A stretch of DNA of 64,000 bases from Ianthella basta (Eukaryota > Porifera > Demospongiae > Verongiida > Ianthellidae), in the NCBI GenBank assembly GCA_964019415.1, contig OZ025884.1:3789193-3853192 (forward strand). Direction: 5' to 3'. The notes beneath the pieces are model-generated. The model searched no databases and was not told where the DNA came from. It saw only the letters and a list, made by a program, of their open reading frames with translations. Made by a program: the position numbers and the translations under genes. How positions within the stretch are numbered: the stretch's first letter is position 1; every line of letters begins with the position of its first letter. Below are positions 24,614 through 35,700 of this stretch, piece by piece.

Positions 24614-27600
24614 ATGGCGGCCAAAATGGCGATTGGAGATTGAGAGACTGAGACAGAGATTGACATTTGACGAGAATGCCGAACTGCTGTCGGTACAACG
24701 GCAGCAGCGGCAGATGTATTAATTGTATATGCGCTCGATCAGGAAGGAAATGTGACGATTGTCTTCCTCTCAGACGAGGTCGCTGTGAAAACGCTGACCA
24801 GACAGATCAGACACCTGTAGACGATCAAACGCGGGATGAGGGTAACCACTCAGTGCCAGAAAGAAACAGCACAAGTGATCACAGACCGAGTGAACTGAGT
24901 GAACCAGACCCAGAAGTGCCTCCTGAGCACGACCCACGATCTTACCCTCAAGATCTGCCAACCTTTGAGAAAATCGGCCCGCCCAACTACCAATGGGGGA
25001 ATGTAGATGGGGAAACTATTACTCAGCGCATCAATCAGGCATACAACGAGATTGTTCACTGGAGACGCAACCTCTTTAAGGTTCCATCGGGGAAAGCTGG
25101 CACCCAGTTCGTTGAAGAACTAGCCCGCCTCCTCACTGCGTATGCAGAAGGAACCCCCTTGCAGAACATTGCTATGAAGGCTGTAATGACAATGCCAGCT
25201 CTGCTACTGCAGAAGCCACATCTGAAATCTAGAAGTACAGACCACTCTGAATGCCTGAAAAAGAGGTTTGCCCTATGGTCCAAGGGAGACATTGAGAGTT
25301 TGCTGCAAGAAGGGAAAACCATCCAATTGCGCTTAGGGAGGCTCCAGAAACCAAAAGGCGAGGGGGAGCTTGCAAGGTCATTCGCAAAGTGTCTACACGT
25401 AGGCAAGGTGAAGGCTGCAGTGAAACTGATCACAGAGGAGGAGAACTCTGGCTCCCTACCTTTGAGCAGCATGCAGCCAGATGGGAGATCTGTGAAGGAA
25501 CACCTGCTCCAGAAACATCCCCCCAGGCAAGCAGCTTCAGCAGATGCCATTAGCCAGGACGAGCCCCTTCCCACTCCCCACCCAGTTATGTTTGATGCAA
25601 TTGATGGCAAAATGGTAAGATCCATTAGCCAGAAGATGACAGGGTCGGCAGGTCCATCTGGAATGGACTCGGCTGGGTGGAGAAGAGCTTGTTCATCATT
25701 TGCCAAAGCATCAGGTGAGCTCTGTACAGCAGTAGCCAGGGTTACAAAAAGATTGTGTTCCAGCTATGTAGATCCTGAAGGAATCACCAGTCTTGTAGCT
25801 TGTCGCCTGATTGCGTTGGATAAGTCCCCAGGAGTGAGACCGATTGGAATTGGGGAGGTGCTGAGGAGAATTATTGGTAAAGCAGTTCTTGCGATAACAT
25901 CTGAAGACATATGCAGGTCAGTGGAAGCATTACAGCTATGTGTTGGTCATATTAGTGGGTGCGAGGCAGGTGTTCATGCAATGAAAGCCATCAATGAAGA
26001 TGCCAACACAGAAGCAGTGCTACTGATAGACGCCTCCAATGCCTTTAACTCACTAAATCGGGAAGCAGCTTTGAGGAATGCACACATTCTGTGCCCAGCA
26101 ATTGCTCCAATACTGACCAACACTTATCGGGATGATCCTGCATTGTTCATTGATGGGGAAACTATCCTTTCTCAGGAGGGGACCACGCAAGGGGACCCAT
26201 TAGCAATGTCAATGTACGCTATAGGCACCCTTCCATTGATTTGCAGGCTTCCAAAAGAGGTCAACCATGTATGGTTTGCGGATGACGCGACAGCGGGGGG
26301 GGAAGGTAGATGACCTCCGGGCATGGTGGGATGACATCCAAGATCATGGCCCTCAGTTTGGCTACATACCAAATGCCAACAAGTGCTGGCTTATTGTAAA
26401 GCAAAGTGCTTTGCAACGGGCAGAAGACAGTTTCAGAGGAACAGGAGTTAACATCTCAGTGGAAGGACAGAAGCATCTAGGAGCACCCCTTGGAACCCGA
26501 AACTTTGCAGAATCGTTTGTCAGGAACAAAGTACAGAAATGGCTGAACGAAGTCAAGTGTCTGTCCACTATAGCCAAAACCCAACCTCAAGCAGCATACG
26601 CAGCATTGACCCATGGTGTCATGGCAAGGTGGACATATCTGATGAGACTGGTGCCTGACATAGATGAGTTGTTCCAACCCCTAGAAGATGTTATCAGATA
26701 CGAACTGCTGCCAGAAATAACTGGCAGACATGCACTAAGTGAGGATGAGAGGAAACTGATTGCTTTACCAGTGAGAGACGGTGGACTGGGCATCCCCATT
26801 CCAACATCAAACACCACGAAGGAGTTTGAAGCATCCTCCACTATCACAGCACCCCTGGTGAATCTGATCTGTAACCAACAGCATGATGATGAAGTTGGAA
26901 TGACACAGAAGCAGTTGAGGAGCGAGGTGAGTAGAAAGCGAAGGCTTGAACAGCAAGATGAAGCATTGAGGCTGAAGCAGTCACTGCCCTCCAATCTCCA
27001 GAGAGCAATGGAGCTGGCCTCAGAGAAGGGAGCCTCAGCGTGGTTGACCTCTCTCCCAATCAAAGAGCACGGGTTCACACTACACAAACAAGCCTTCAGA
27101 GATGCCCTCTGCCTGCGCTACGGATGGAAGCCTCTCAGACTCCCAGCTCACTGCTCATGTGGTGCACCCTTTACAACAGAACACGCCTTCAGCTGCTCAA
27201 AGGGAGCATTTCCATCCATCAGACATGACAGAATCAGAGACATCACTGCCCAGCTCTTAACGGAGACATGCCATAATGTAGAAGTTGAGCCACACCTCCA
27301 AGCACTGGCCGGCGAAACTTTCAATGAGAGAACAGCCAACACAGAGGACAATGCCAGACTTGATGTCAAAGCACAAGGTTTCTGGGGAAGCAATAGGGAG
27401 ATCGCATTCTTTGATGTAAGGGTGTTTAACCCATACGCGTCTTCTAATTGCTCAGGAACAATAGCAGCAAGTTACAGACGACATGAAAAGGAGAAAAGAA
27501 GGGCATATGAAAGAAGAGTGATAGAAGTTGAGCATGCTTCATTTACCCCTATTGTTCTCTCCACGACTGGTGGCTGGGGTCCCTCAGCATCCATCGTGTT

Positions 27601-27982
27601 CAAGAGGCTGGCTTCCATGATCTCAGAGAAACACTCTTCCTCGTACAGCTCCACAATGAAGATGATCTGCAGCAAAGTCGCCTTCTCGCTCATTGATTCG
27701 GCAATCATGTGCTTGAGAGGAGCAAGATCGTCTTTCCACAGACCCGTGAAAGCACTCAACCTGATCGACAACCCCATTGACCTTATGGTCAACGAGGGGC
27801 AGATCTAACTACATGATGGACTAATTGCAGACTAATATTATTGCTTGCAAAACACAATGACCATGTCATGATCTTTATACCTTGCATTATACTGTATATA
27901 TGTAATCTGTAGGCAGTGCGCATGTGTGCCTACTTTGCTTTATTAATAATGTTCTATGTATGTATGTCCTAAAAAAAAAAAA
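24614..27982 (+). mobile_element. Nearly intact RLE-type non-LTR retrotransposon
   Basis: The element is 3.37 kb. A 62-base 5' leader (atggcggccaaaatgg) precedes one long reading frame, then about 160 bases of 3' UTR and a run of 12 A at 27971-27982. Identical 13-base duplications (GACTGGGGGTGTC) flank it. A perfect duplication, an A tail and one long frame interrupted only by a single-base change point to a recent insertion. No LTRs are present. A related C-terminal fragment lies at 29905-30550 on the minus strand and another at 58743-59160. Confidence 0.92.
24676..27808 (+). CDS. Retrotransposon polyprotein: Cys-rich N-terminus, reverse transcriptase, zinc finger, RLE nuclease
   Basis: I chose ATG 24676 (MPNCC); the frame upstream has no better ATG. 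Residues about 4-39 hold a dense Cys cluster (CRYNGSSGRCINCICARSG, then CDDCLP and CEN), probably zinc-binding nucleic-acid contacts. RT boxes follow: A, LLIDASNAFNSL with Asp at 26028; B, TTQGDPLAM near 26180; and C, VWFADDA at about 26267-26290. The frame breaks in a run of eight G at 26285-26292. Seven G would keep AGGKVDDLRAWW in frame, giving about 1,043 residues. The C-terminus has a CSCG...H...C knuckle (27154-27200). Beyond it are NARLDV (about 27351) and FFDVRVFNP (27407), which fit a restriction-like endonuclease. The clade within RLE elements is unresolved. Confidence 0.88.
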
Positions 27983-27995
27983 GACTGGGGGTGTC
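27983..27995 (+). repeat. Target-site duplication, 3' copy
   Basis: GACTGGGGGTGTC is identical to 24601-24613 and directly follows the A tail. Confidence 0.9.
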
Positions 27996-28976
27996 TTCTG
28001 CTTCCTACTCATCCTATAAATTAACATGTAGCACAATTCTGGTGTCCGCAAGGAGAATGTTCAGCTTGTGCTCGCTAGCAGCTAAGCTCGTCTTTTCAAG
28101 CTTAACAGGGTTTTGAGTGGCACTGTCCATTGTTAGACTACTGTATCAGACAGCACGGTAGTGCTGCCTATGTAGGGATGGCGGTGTTTGTTTGTATATA
28201 GTCGCGCTACTCCTGAACAGGACCAAAACCCGACAAACTAAGCTTCCCATGAGGAAGCGAGGACTGAACAGTGCACATAAATAGCTAACCTTACTTCCCA
28301 GCGAAGGTGCACCTACATGTAGAGAGCGCCCTCGACATTTCCCACGTTTCGTCTTCTTCTTCTTCGACCGCCGTAACGCACAAACCAAAGGAACCAGGAG
28401 AATACTTTTCGCACCATATTGCACCTGGCTGCATTACTTTGTAGGTTAGAAAGCGGCGCAAGTTAGTGCGGAAGAAGGCGCTTGCCATGACTCCCGCCGT
28501 GTTGCTTGGCGAAGCGGGACGGACGCCATTTTCAAATTGCGTATTTTTTTACCCGCTGAAACCGGCGTAACTGATGCCACGGCGATCAGCTGCGTACAGC
28601 TTTCGAAGCCTCCAGTTGAATTCTTCGCCTTGCTCTACGACTTAGCGTGGCATTTCGCTTGTGGAATGAATTATTTACAATGTCAATACAATTTCGCAAA
28701 TGCTAATTGCAGCTAATTCTATCAGCACAGCTGTTTCGCATATATAAATGGCGGCAGCTTAGGTTTGGTTTGGAAACCAGAAGGGCGCGCACGAGTTTTT
28801 CTCGAGGAAAGCTATGCAAAGGAATCTCTACGCTTTACTGCACGAAAACTCATGCAAGGAAAGTGAAACCCTTTGCATGGATAGAGGTGACCAAAAGTAA
28901 GCGGTATTTGCATTCAAACTTGTGGATTACTCTTTCCCAGTGCGAAAATATCGACTATTGGTCGCGTTATTAAATT
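27996..28976. other. Repeat-rich spacer
   Basis: gtatcagacagcacggtagtg and ctatgtagggatgg near 28143-28180 resemble 61015-61050. The cgtcttcttcttcttcg stretch near 28350 resembles 61230-61260. A dispersed repeat is therefore likely. No gene is recognised. Confidence 0.45.
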
Positions 28977-29137
28977 GCTCGTAGCGTAGTTCTGCGGGTT
29001 TTCCCGCCAGTGAGCTATGTCTTGTGTGATAGCCAAGGGAGTGTAGAACTAGGCGATACGAAGCCTGTTCTGCTGCGCGCTAAACTTTTGCCGAAATACG
29101 CGGTTGTAAATGTTGCATGTTCTGCCATTTGCATTTG
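28977..29137 (+). repeat. Left arm of a 160-bp inverted repeat
   Basis: The arm starts gctcgtagcgtagttctgcg and ends tctgccatttgcatttg. It is the near-exact reverse complement of 30942-31101. Confidence 0.85.
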
Positions 29138-29904
29138 AATTCAATCAGGCAGGCCTACTAGATAGCTGTCATAGAATTTGAATATGATGGGAAGATCTTC
29201 TATGTATATGGACATGCATGTCAAATATAATTATACACTTCAAATTGAAATTCTGTTGCATGGCATGGACTTCATATAATATACGTATTGCGATGATCGT
29301 TGTTATACGTTTTATTCATCCTGTTGCATATTATACATGCATGCCTTACATTGATCTTTCATGTGCATTGATCTATATGTTGTCAGGTGTAGGTTTGATG
29401 AAAAGGCTGCAGTTGGCAGATGATAGGCAGTTTTGTATGTCACTAGACTAATATACCCAAACATTATACTACATAATTATGTGGTCGTACATGTGAATAT
29501 GCATGCATATTTGTACACACCATTGATATAATATTATGCTAAATCACATTCTATTAATTATTAACATATTGGTCCCCCAATCAGTATTCTAAAAATACAA
29601 TAATAATATAAAATAAAATAAATATAAATATAAATATAATAATAATACAATAGTTTTGTTCAGTGAATGAGTTGATGATCACCAACACATGGTATCCACA
29701 TAAGGACATACAGTAATAATATAAGAAGTCATTAAAACAATCAGATGTTTACAATCAAATCATGCAAACAATCAAAAATTTATAATTATTTTAATAAACA
29801 CATAGGCAACGAGTAAACCAAAATTGAGAATCCAATGCAACAACATACACATCTATAACAATAATGTCTGATCTGGCCCTCTGTCATGGCCAGATCTGCA
29901 ATCC
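29138..29904. other. AT-rich interior between inverted-repeat arms
   Basis: The stretch contains runs such as aaataaatataaatataaat near 29615-29640. No coding signal is seen. Confidence 0.4.
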
Positions 29905-30550
29905 TTAGTTCAAGTCATTTGGGTGACATGCAGATGATCTGCTGCTGTGGAAACACACGATCGAGGACCGCAGTAGGGTGAGGCTGAGGTAGAATCTCAA
30001 TAGTTCTATGACCGTGCTGTAGTTGATGGGGTTCTTCTCTGATGACAGTACAGCGAGCCTTCTGAGAAACACAGTTGCACTGGAACTTGCTCCTCCAGTG
30101 CAGGACATCACCAGTGGGACAAGTTTAAGGATGCGTGTTCAACTTCTCAAACTCACTGATCGTACTTCTGCCTCTTCTTACGCTTGAGGCGTCAGTAGCA
30201 AGAGGTCATTTGTAGCGTCTGTTTTGAGGGGACAAATAGGTTAATTACCCTTACGTCGAAAGATGCCCTCTCAATCTTCCACAGCAGTATGCACTTGCTG
30301 CAATGTGTAGCCTCGAGTTGTCTTCTGTTGCTGTGCTACAGGTGAATATTTCACTGGAAAGGGGTTGCAAGCAGGGCTCTACATTGATGTCATGGCAGAC
30401 ATCGGTGAGAAGATCAGCCATTAGATCATGAACTTGTGACAACATATGGTGGCACCTCCAGTCTGAGAGGGGTATGAAAGGACTTGAGTGCACCATACAC
30501 ATAGATGGAGGGAGGGAACAAGAGAGAGACTGGTAGCTACAAAACTTCAA
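29905..30550 (-). mobile_element. C-terminal fragment of an RLE-type retrotransposon
   Basis: Two minus-strand frames match the C-terminus of the 24676-27808 protein. At 30251-30550, DLMADLLTDVCHDINVEP, then TEDNSRLHI correspond to DITAQLLTETCHNVEVEP and TEDNARLDV. At 29905-30111, FLRRLAVLSSEKNPINYS corresponds to FKRLASMISEKHSSSYS. The Asp of RLDV is lost to His. It is a dead fragment of a diverged relative. Confidence 0.75.
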
Positions 30551-30941
30551 ACAGAATTTAGCAACTTATGTATTTTAGAACTGACTACCCTACTATGAAA
30601 CACAGCTGCATTCATTAATACTCATGTATTTTGAACATCTGTATTTTCCACATTATGCTGATTGCCTGATTATGTCATTTACATATGTATGTCATGCTGT
30701 CAGCGTTTACAGACAAAAATTAGCTAGCTCAGTTGCTTAGCTATGTCATCTTTGATTTCAAGAAGCAATGGCAGCTACACACAGCTAACTGCTGTACTGG
30801 CTGCTGCACAGCTAAACATATGGCTACATATACATGAAGAGCAAACCCGATCTGCACATTTACAGATTAATGTAAATTTCATGGAGCTGACTGTGGAAAT
30901 GTGAGAAAGTCAGAGTGCATAGCTAATATAATTGCGCAAGG

Positions 30942-31101
30942 CAAATGCAAATGGCAGAACATGCTACATTACAACCGCGTATTTCGCCAAAGGTTTAGTG
31001 CGCAGCAGAACAGGCTCTGTATCGCCTAGTTCTACACTCCCTTGGCTATCACACAAGACATAGCTCACTGGCGGGAAAACCCGCAGAACTACGCTACGAG
31101 C
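30942..31101 (-). repeat. Right arm of the 160-bp inverted repeat
   Basis: The arm is the reverse complement of 28977-29137. A diverged piece of the same repeat seems to lie near 60650-60715. Confidence 0.85.
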
Positions 31102-31436
31102 CATTTAAACCTTTGCGGGGAAACTGGCTAGTTTCGTAACATAAAGCCATGTTCCACGATTTTGAGAGCACAGCTCACCTTTACTGGTCAGATCTATGCA
31201 GATGCAGAGTTTCGGCCGCCTTGGCAACGAAGATGGCCTGGGGGAAAGGCAATAACTGGCCGACATCGACGACAGGCGTTGTACACGTATTCCCATTCCC
31301 ATTCCCAATTTCCCATTTCCAAAAACTAAGCTGCCTCCTCGAAACAGCCGTGTCAGGAGCTAAACCAGGAAGTTAAAATAGCTATAGCTAATTATCGTGC
31401 ATCTTAGCTCATGCTCCATAATAAGTGCAGAAACTA

Positions 31437-31692
31437 GACATAATAAAATTTTCTACAAAAATTGTAAGGATGTAGGGATGGCATAAAAAGGACAGTAACA
31501 AGTAGAGGCTGTTACACAGTGAAACATTAACCATGGCCCATATATTTAAGGATGTAGGACAGTATACAGTGCAACATTCTTGCATGTAGGGACCATGATT
31601 AATGCTCCACTGTGTAACAGTCTTTACTTGTTATTGTCCTTTTTATGCCATCTCTACATCCTTAATATTTTTGTAGAAATTATTATTTTGTC
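31437..31692. mobile_element. Palindromic foldback MITE, copy 1
   Basis: The element is 256 bp, almost entirely palindromic: arms of about 110 bases (ttctacaaaaattgtaagga, gttacacagtg) around a short loop. TA flanks both ends inside a CTAG. A second copy of the same length is at 61792-62047. Confidence 0.85.
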
Positions 31693-32601
31693 TAGTAGTA
31701 GTACAACTCAGATTCCATATAGCTAAAAATTTATAAAAGTTGTTTCTCGGGTGGGGGAGGGGGGCAAAGTCCCCCTGCGTACGGGCCGGGCTATTCATTT
31801 CTCCAACCTTAGTGTCCTGAAATGCATTATTGGGATACTTCGCATCTGTGTCTATATTCTTTGTAGAAAGGGCAATTCACCTCTAGACTGGTGCCGTGTT
31901 GTTTCTTATTCTGATAGACCGTTTTAGCTACCGGTCACATCACGAATACATTGGCTGTTTACCAGGCTGAAAGGGTGAGACTGAACCGTTCGTGGTCTTG
32001 TCTGGGATGCAGTGACATGATGCAGTTATTGACCACTGGTACCAATTATTGACCGTACATACAAATGCCTACAGTATCAATTATCGACCGGTTCTCACAA
32101 ATTGTTTAATAACTTCACTTCGCAACAACCCTGCAACCTGGGATTTGCCAGGATTGCAGAGCAGGGTGTACCAAGTCTGTGTAGTAGATTGGTCCTGGTA
32201 CTATTCACAAGCTGCAAAGCATTCAGGTAAGATGCGCACACGTTTATTCTTGCGCCTGTTCGCGTAGCTATGATTTTCTTGTAAAGAGGTCTTTCCCTGT
32301 CTTGAAACAAGTGGCTAAAATTTACCAGAATCTAGGAGAAGCCTTCTATCCATGTGCAAAAGTCCCTCACTCTATTTATGGTTCCATAAAGGTCCGCAAG
32401 CTATTGTACATCTCTGCGAATGATTCAGGATACTACCAGTCAATAATTGCACTGACACATGTGTATTTATGATAATTGGTACTGGTTGATAATTGGTTTC
32501 CTACACTACATGGTTGTAGCAATTCATTTCTGATACTGTTTCATGTGCCAAATCATGAGTAATAGTGTTTTCATGCAGAGCACAGCTAGGGAAGGTCTCC
32601 A
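31693..32601. other. Upstream region of copy C
   Basis: The region has a G-rich patch near 31750 and an inward-facing ccccctgcgtacgggcc at 31770-31786. Short, partly inverted motifs around caattattgacc occur near 32030-32095 and 32435-32500. No TATA box is recognised. The promoter of copy C should lie here, but I cannot place it. Confidence 0.4.
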
Positions 32602-32720
32602 ATGGGCTGGAAGTTGTTCTGTGCTCTCCTGAGCATCCTGCTTGTGTTGGCCATCACCCAGGAGGGAAGTGCTACCTGCAACTGCCCAAACAATGGATGC
32701 TTCCAAAGTCCTTCAACTGG
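32602..32720 (+). CDS. Copy C exon 1: signal peptide
   Basis: ATG 32602 has G at +4. It encodes [18 protein letters not shown], a classic signal peptide, with a likely cleavage after GSA, then [16 protein letters not shown]. The donor is gtaggt and the end phase is 2. Without this exon the gene would have no start. Confidence 0.8.
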
Positions 32721-35700
32721 GTAGGTGCATTATTAGTGTTTAGTTTACAAAATGTGACATTACAATTGTATTATTAGGACTCTCTCAGTCAAGCTGAAAA
32801 CCTTCCCGTGTAGTAAAAAGCAAGGTATAAGAGGACAAGAGGAGCTCCTCTGGTCATTTCAGTGTGATAAGCTACACAAGAAAAGAGCAGACTTTCAATG
32901 GATAATGGCAGTAGCTGAAACAACTAGCATCTTGCCTATAAACCTGTGGGGCACTTCAAAACACATCAGCTGCAGGCTCTCTACATTGTAATACGTATGT
33001 ACTGGAAATTCTGCAGGAAATAGCAGGCATAAAACCACAAAGCTGTCTAATGCCATTGGAGTGCCATAGGTCTCTGTACCAATTTCACATCAGCTGAAAT
33101 AGTAATTACTACTAGTAGTTAGGCATGCTGAATCATTTACATGGGGGAAGGCAGCTGGCTATGCTTTTTGCCGTCAGCTGGAATGGACACGTTCGAAGAC
33201 ATGCAGATGAACTTCTTTAAAAGTGCCTTTGGCATCATCCAAAATTTCTTGATTCAGCAGCGAGCAATGATTGGCAAAGTTAGCATGATGAGCTCTTTCT
33301 GATGAGTCCTTCAGATGAGCAAAACAAGCTGAGGTTGCTTTCTGTTGTCACATACTGCATGTTTCCAGTGGCAGTCTCTAAGACTTCTGCTCTTGGAACC
33401 TTTCTCATTGTCTGGGCTGGAGTGCTTGCTGGAATCCACAGAAGTTGATATATTTTCGCACAAATGAACTCACCTGAGTCTATAATATAAAACCAGCTAG
33501 TCCTGCCAAACTATTGCTTTTAGAGAGCAATGGTAGTAGTAGATAAAAGACGTACTCTATGTGTATGATATGCAGTAAAATTCTAGAAGACACATCATTA
33601 TTATGTTAACCAATGGGCATTAAGCTAGAATATGCATCTTATGTTAACATTATTTTTGTGTGTACATGTAAGCACTATACTGTACTAACCTAATCCTAGT
33701 TTCTAGCACACAACTCACCCCCACTAATCTTCTATGTATGATCTCAAGTGAGCATTAGTTGCATGGTAAAGATATCAGTATGATAATTTATTATTAATAT
33801 GACACTTTGTTCTTTGTTCCTGCAGTGCTTGTGAAGTAACTGCCACTTCACGTCAGTACTATACATCCTATTACTATGTTACGGAATACTACACTGAATA
33901 CTATTATACCAGCTGTGGCGTATTTGGATGGGGCAGATGTAGACGATCAAGACAAAGGTATGTTTATGAATTAATCGACATATTTTCACACACTCTAACT
34001 TGCGGGCAGAAGTACAAAAGCAACCCTTAGTCTCCATAATGTGCACGTAGTGCTATAGTATCCATGTCAATAAGCTCAATAACGAAGTCACTTGTTAGAT
34101 AATTGGTGTCAAGAATCTCTGATCTGATAGATCAGTGATACAACATAAAAATGTTTACAGGTAATAAATTTGCAAAAAAAACTTGATTGGACCAGTATGT
34201 TCATATATACATGCACAATGCTGCTGCAGGCATTTCCCTGAGCAGTTTCTGACTGCATAGTCTTCACAACAGTGATTTCAAACCTTACAATCTACATTCT
34301 CAAATTTTATCTTAGAAACATTTTTACTGAATTTAATGTTTCTTTGAAATATGAATGGAATGGGAAAAGATATATACTGTAATACAGAAATACTTTCCTG
34401 ACTTTCTATAAAAATGGGATAATATATTAGTGAAAGAAGAGGTAAACAAAAAAATGCAACAACAGGTATTATACTTCCTTTTTTAACTAGCTAACTAGCC
34501 AACAGTGAAGCATGACCATTACTTTATTATTATTACTTTATTATTCACATTATCATATTATTTACTTTAGATTAGTGGTGTACCTTGTAACTTGCACTGT
34601 ATATGTTGCATAATGCATTCAAATCTCGGTATTATACTAATGATGATACATGACTTACTTGGATACAGTAGCAACCACTAAATAATACTTATGTATATAC
34701 AGAACAGACTAACATAATATGAGGAAAGTCAGTCAAAATTTGACAATAACTTTCCATATGATGACTGTAAATTAACAATAATACAGCTAGATAAGGACGC
34801 TTTCCCATATGCTGCCACATTCAATGATAGTATCTGTCTAATACATGGTATCTTTTCATGCAGGTCTAGACAAGTTCAAAGACAACGCACTAGCTCTCGG
34901 ACAACCTACTACTGCAACTTTCAGTGTTGCTCCGGATACCATCAATCCGGACGAACTTGCACTCGTAAGCCCTTCATCATGTCACATTTGCTAAGTCTGT
35001 GGTAGTGAGGCATCTGCCACTTGTTCCAGACATAATGCAAGTTCCACTAAAGTCTCTCAATCTACCAACATTTCTAAATCACTGTGTCCTTGATGGCACT
35101 GCAAAATGCATGGGTGCATTGAAGCGCACACACACATGCACGCCAACACACACACTTAGCAGTCTTACATAGTCTCACAAACCACGCTGCTACCTTGACT
35201 CCATTTTTACATATTTACATCATCACTCAGCAAGATAGGCTCTGGTGAATATTCCATGCCATTTTTGTAATGAGCGCAGAATCAATTAGTAACATCCATT
35301 AACAAGAATGCGTATAAATGTAGTCATTCCACTCACAGTATTACAACTTATGTGCACACTTGGTGTTGTTCTGGCTGGTCATGTTCGCTTGGACAGTGGT
35401 ACTGCCATAGCTAGAGGTCTTCTGCAATACTGCACACTTTGTTTGTGTTGAAGATGGTGATAATCACTTGTACAAGAGAGTCCACTTATTTGCTAACTGT
35501 GTCAGCTATCTTCCATAGGATTTCTACTGGTAAAATGTCTTTCCTACAAATGCAACACATGCTCCTTACTCTTGCCAATCTTCATCTCTTTGTTGGCCCG
35601 AGCACTCTTCATATCTTCCATGGTTACAATGTGTTAAACGCTGTGAACCTTGTTATCTCCACAGAAACTCCAAATTAATGAGCCATCAAGTTCTAGTGGC

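Noticed and set aside
32010-32505. MITE upstream of copy C based on caattattgacc motifs
   Set aside because: The inverted similarity is short and patchy and no target duplication was found.
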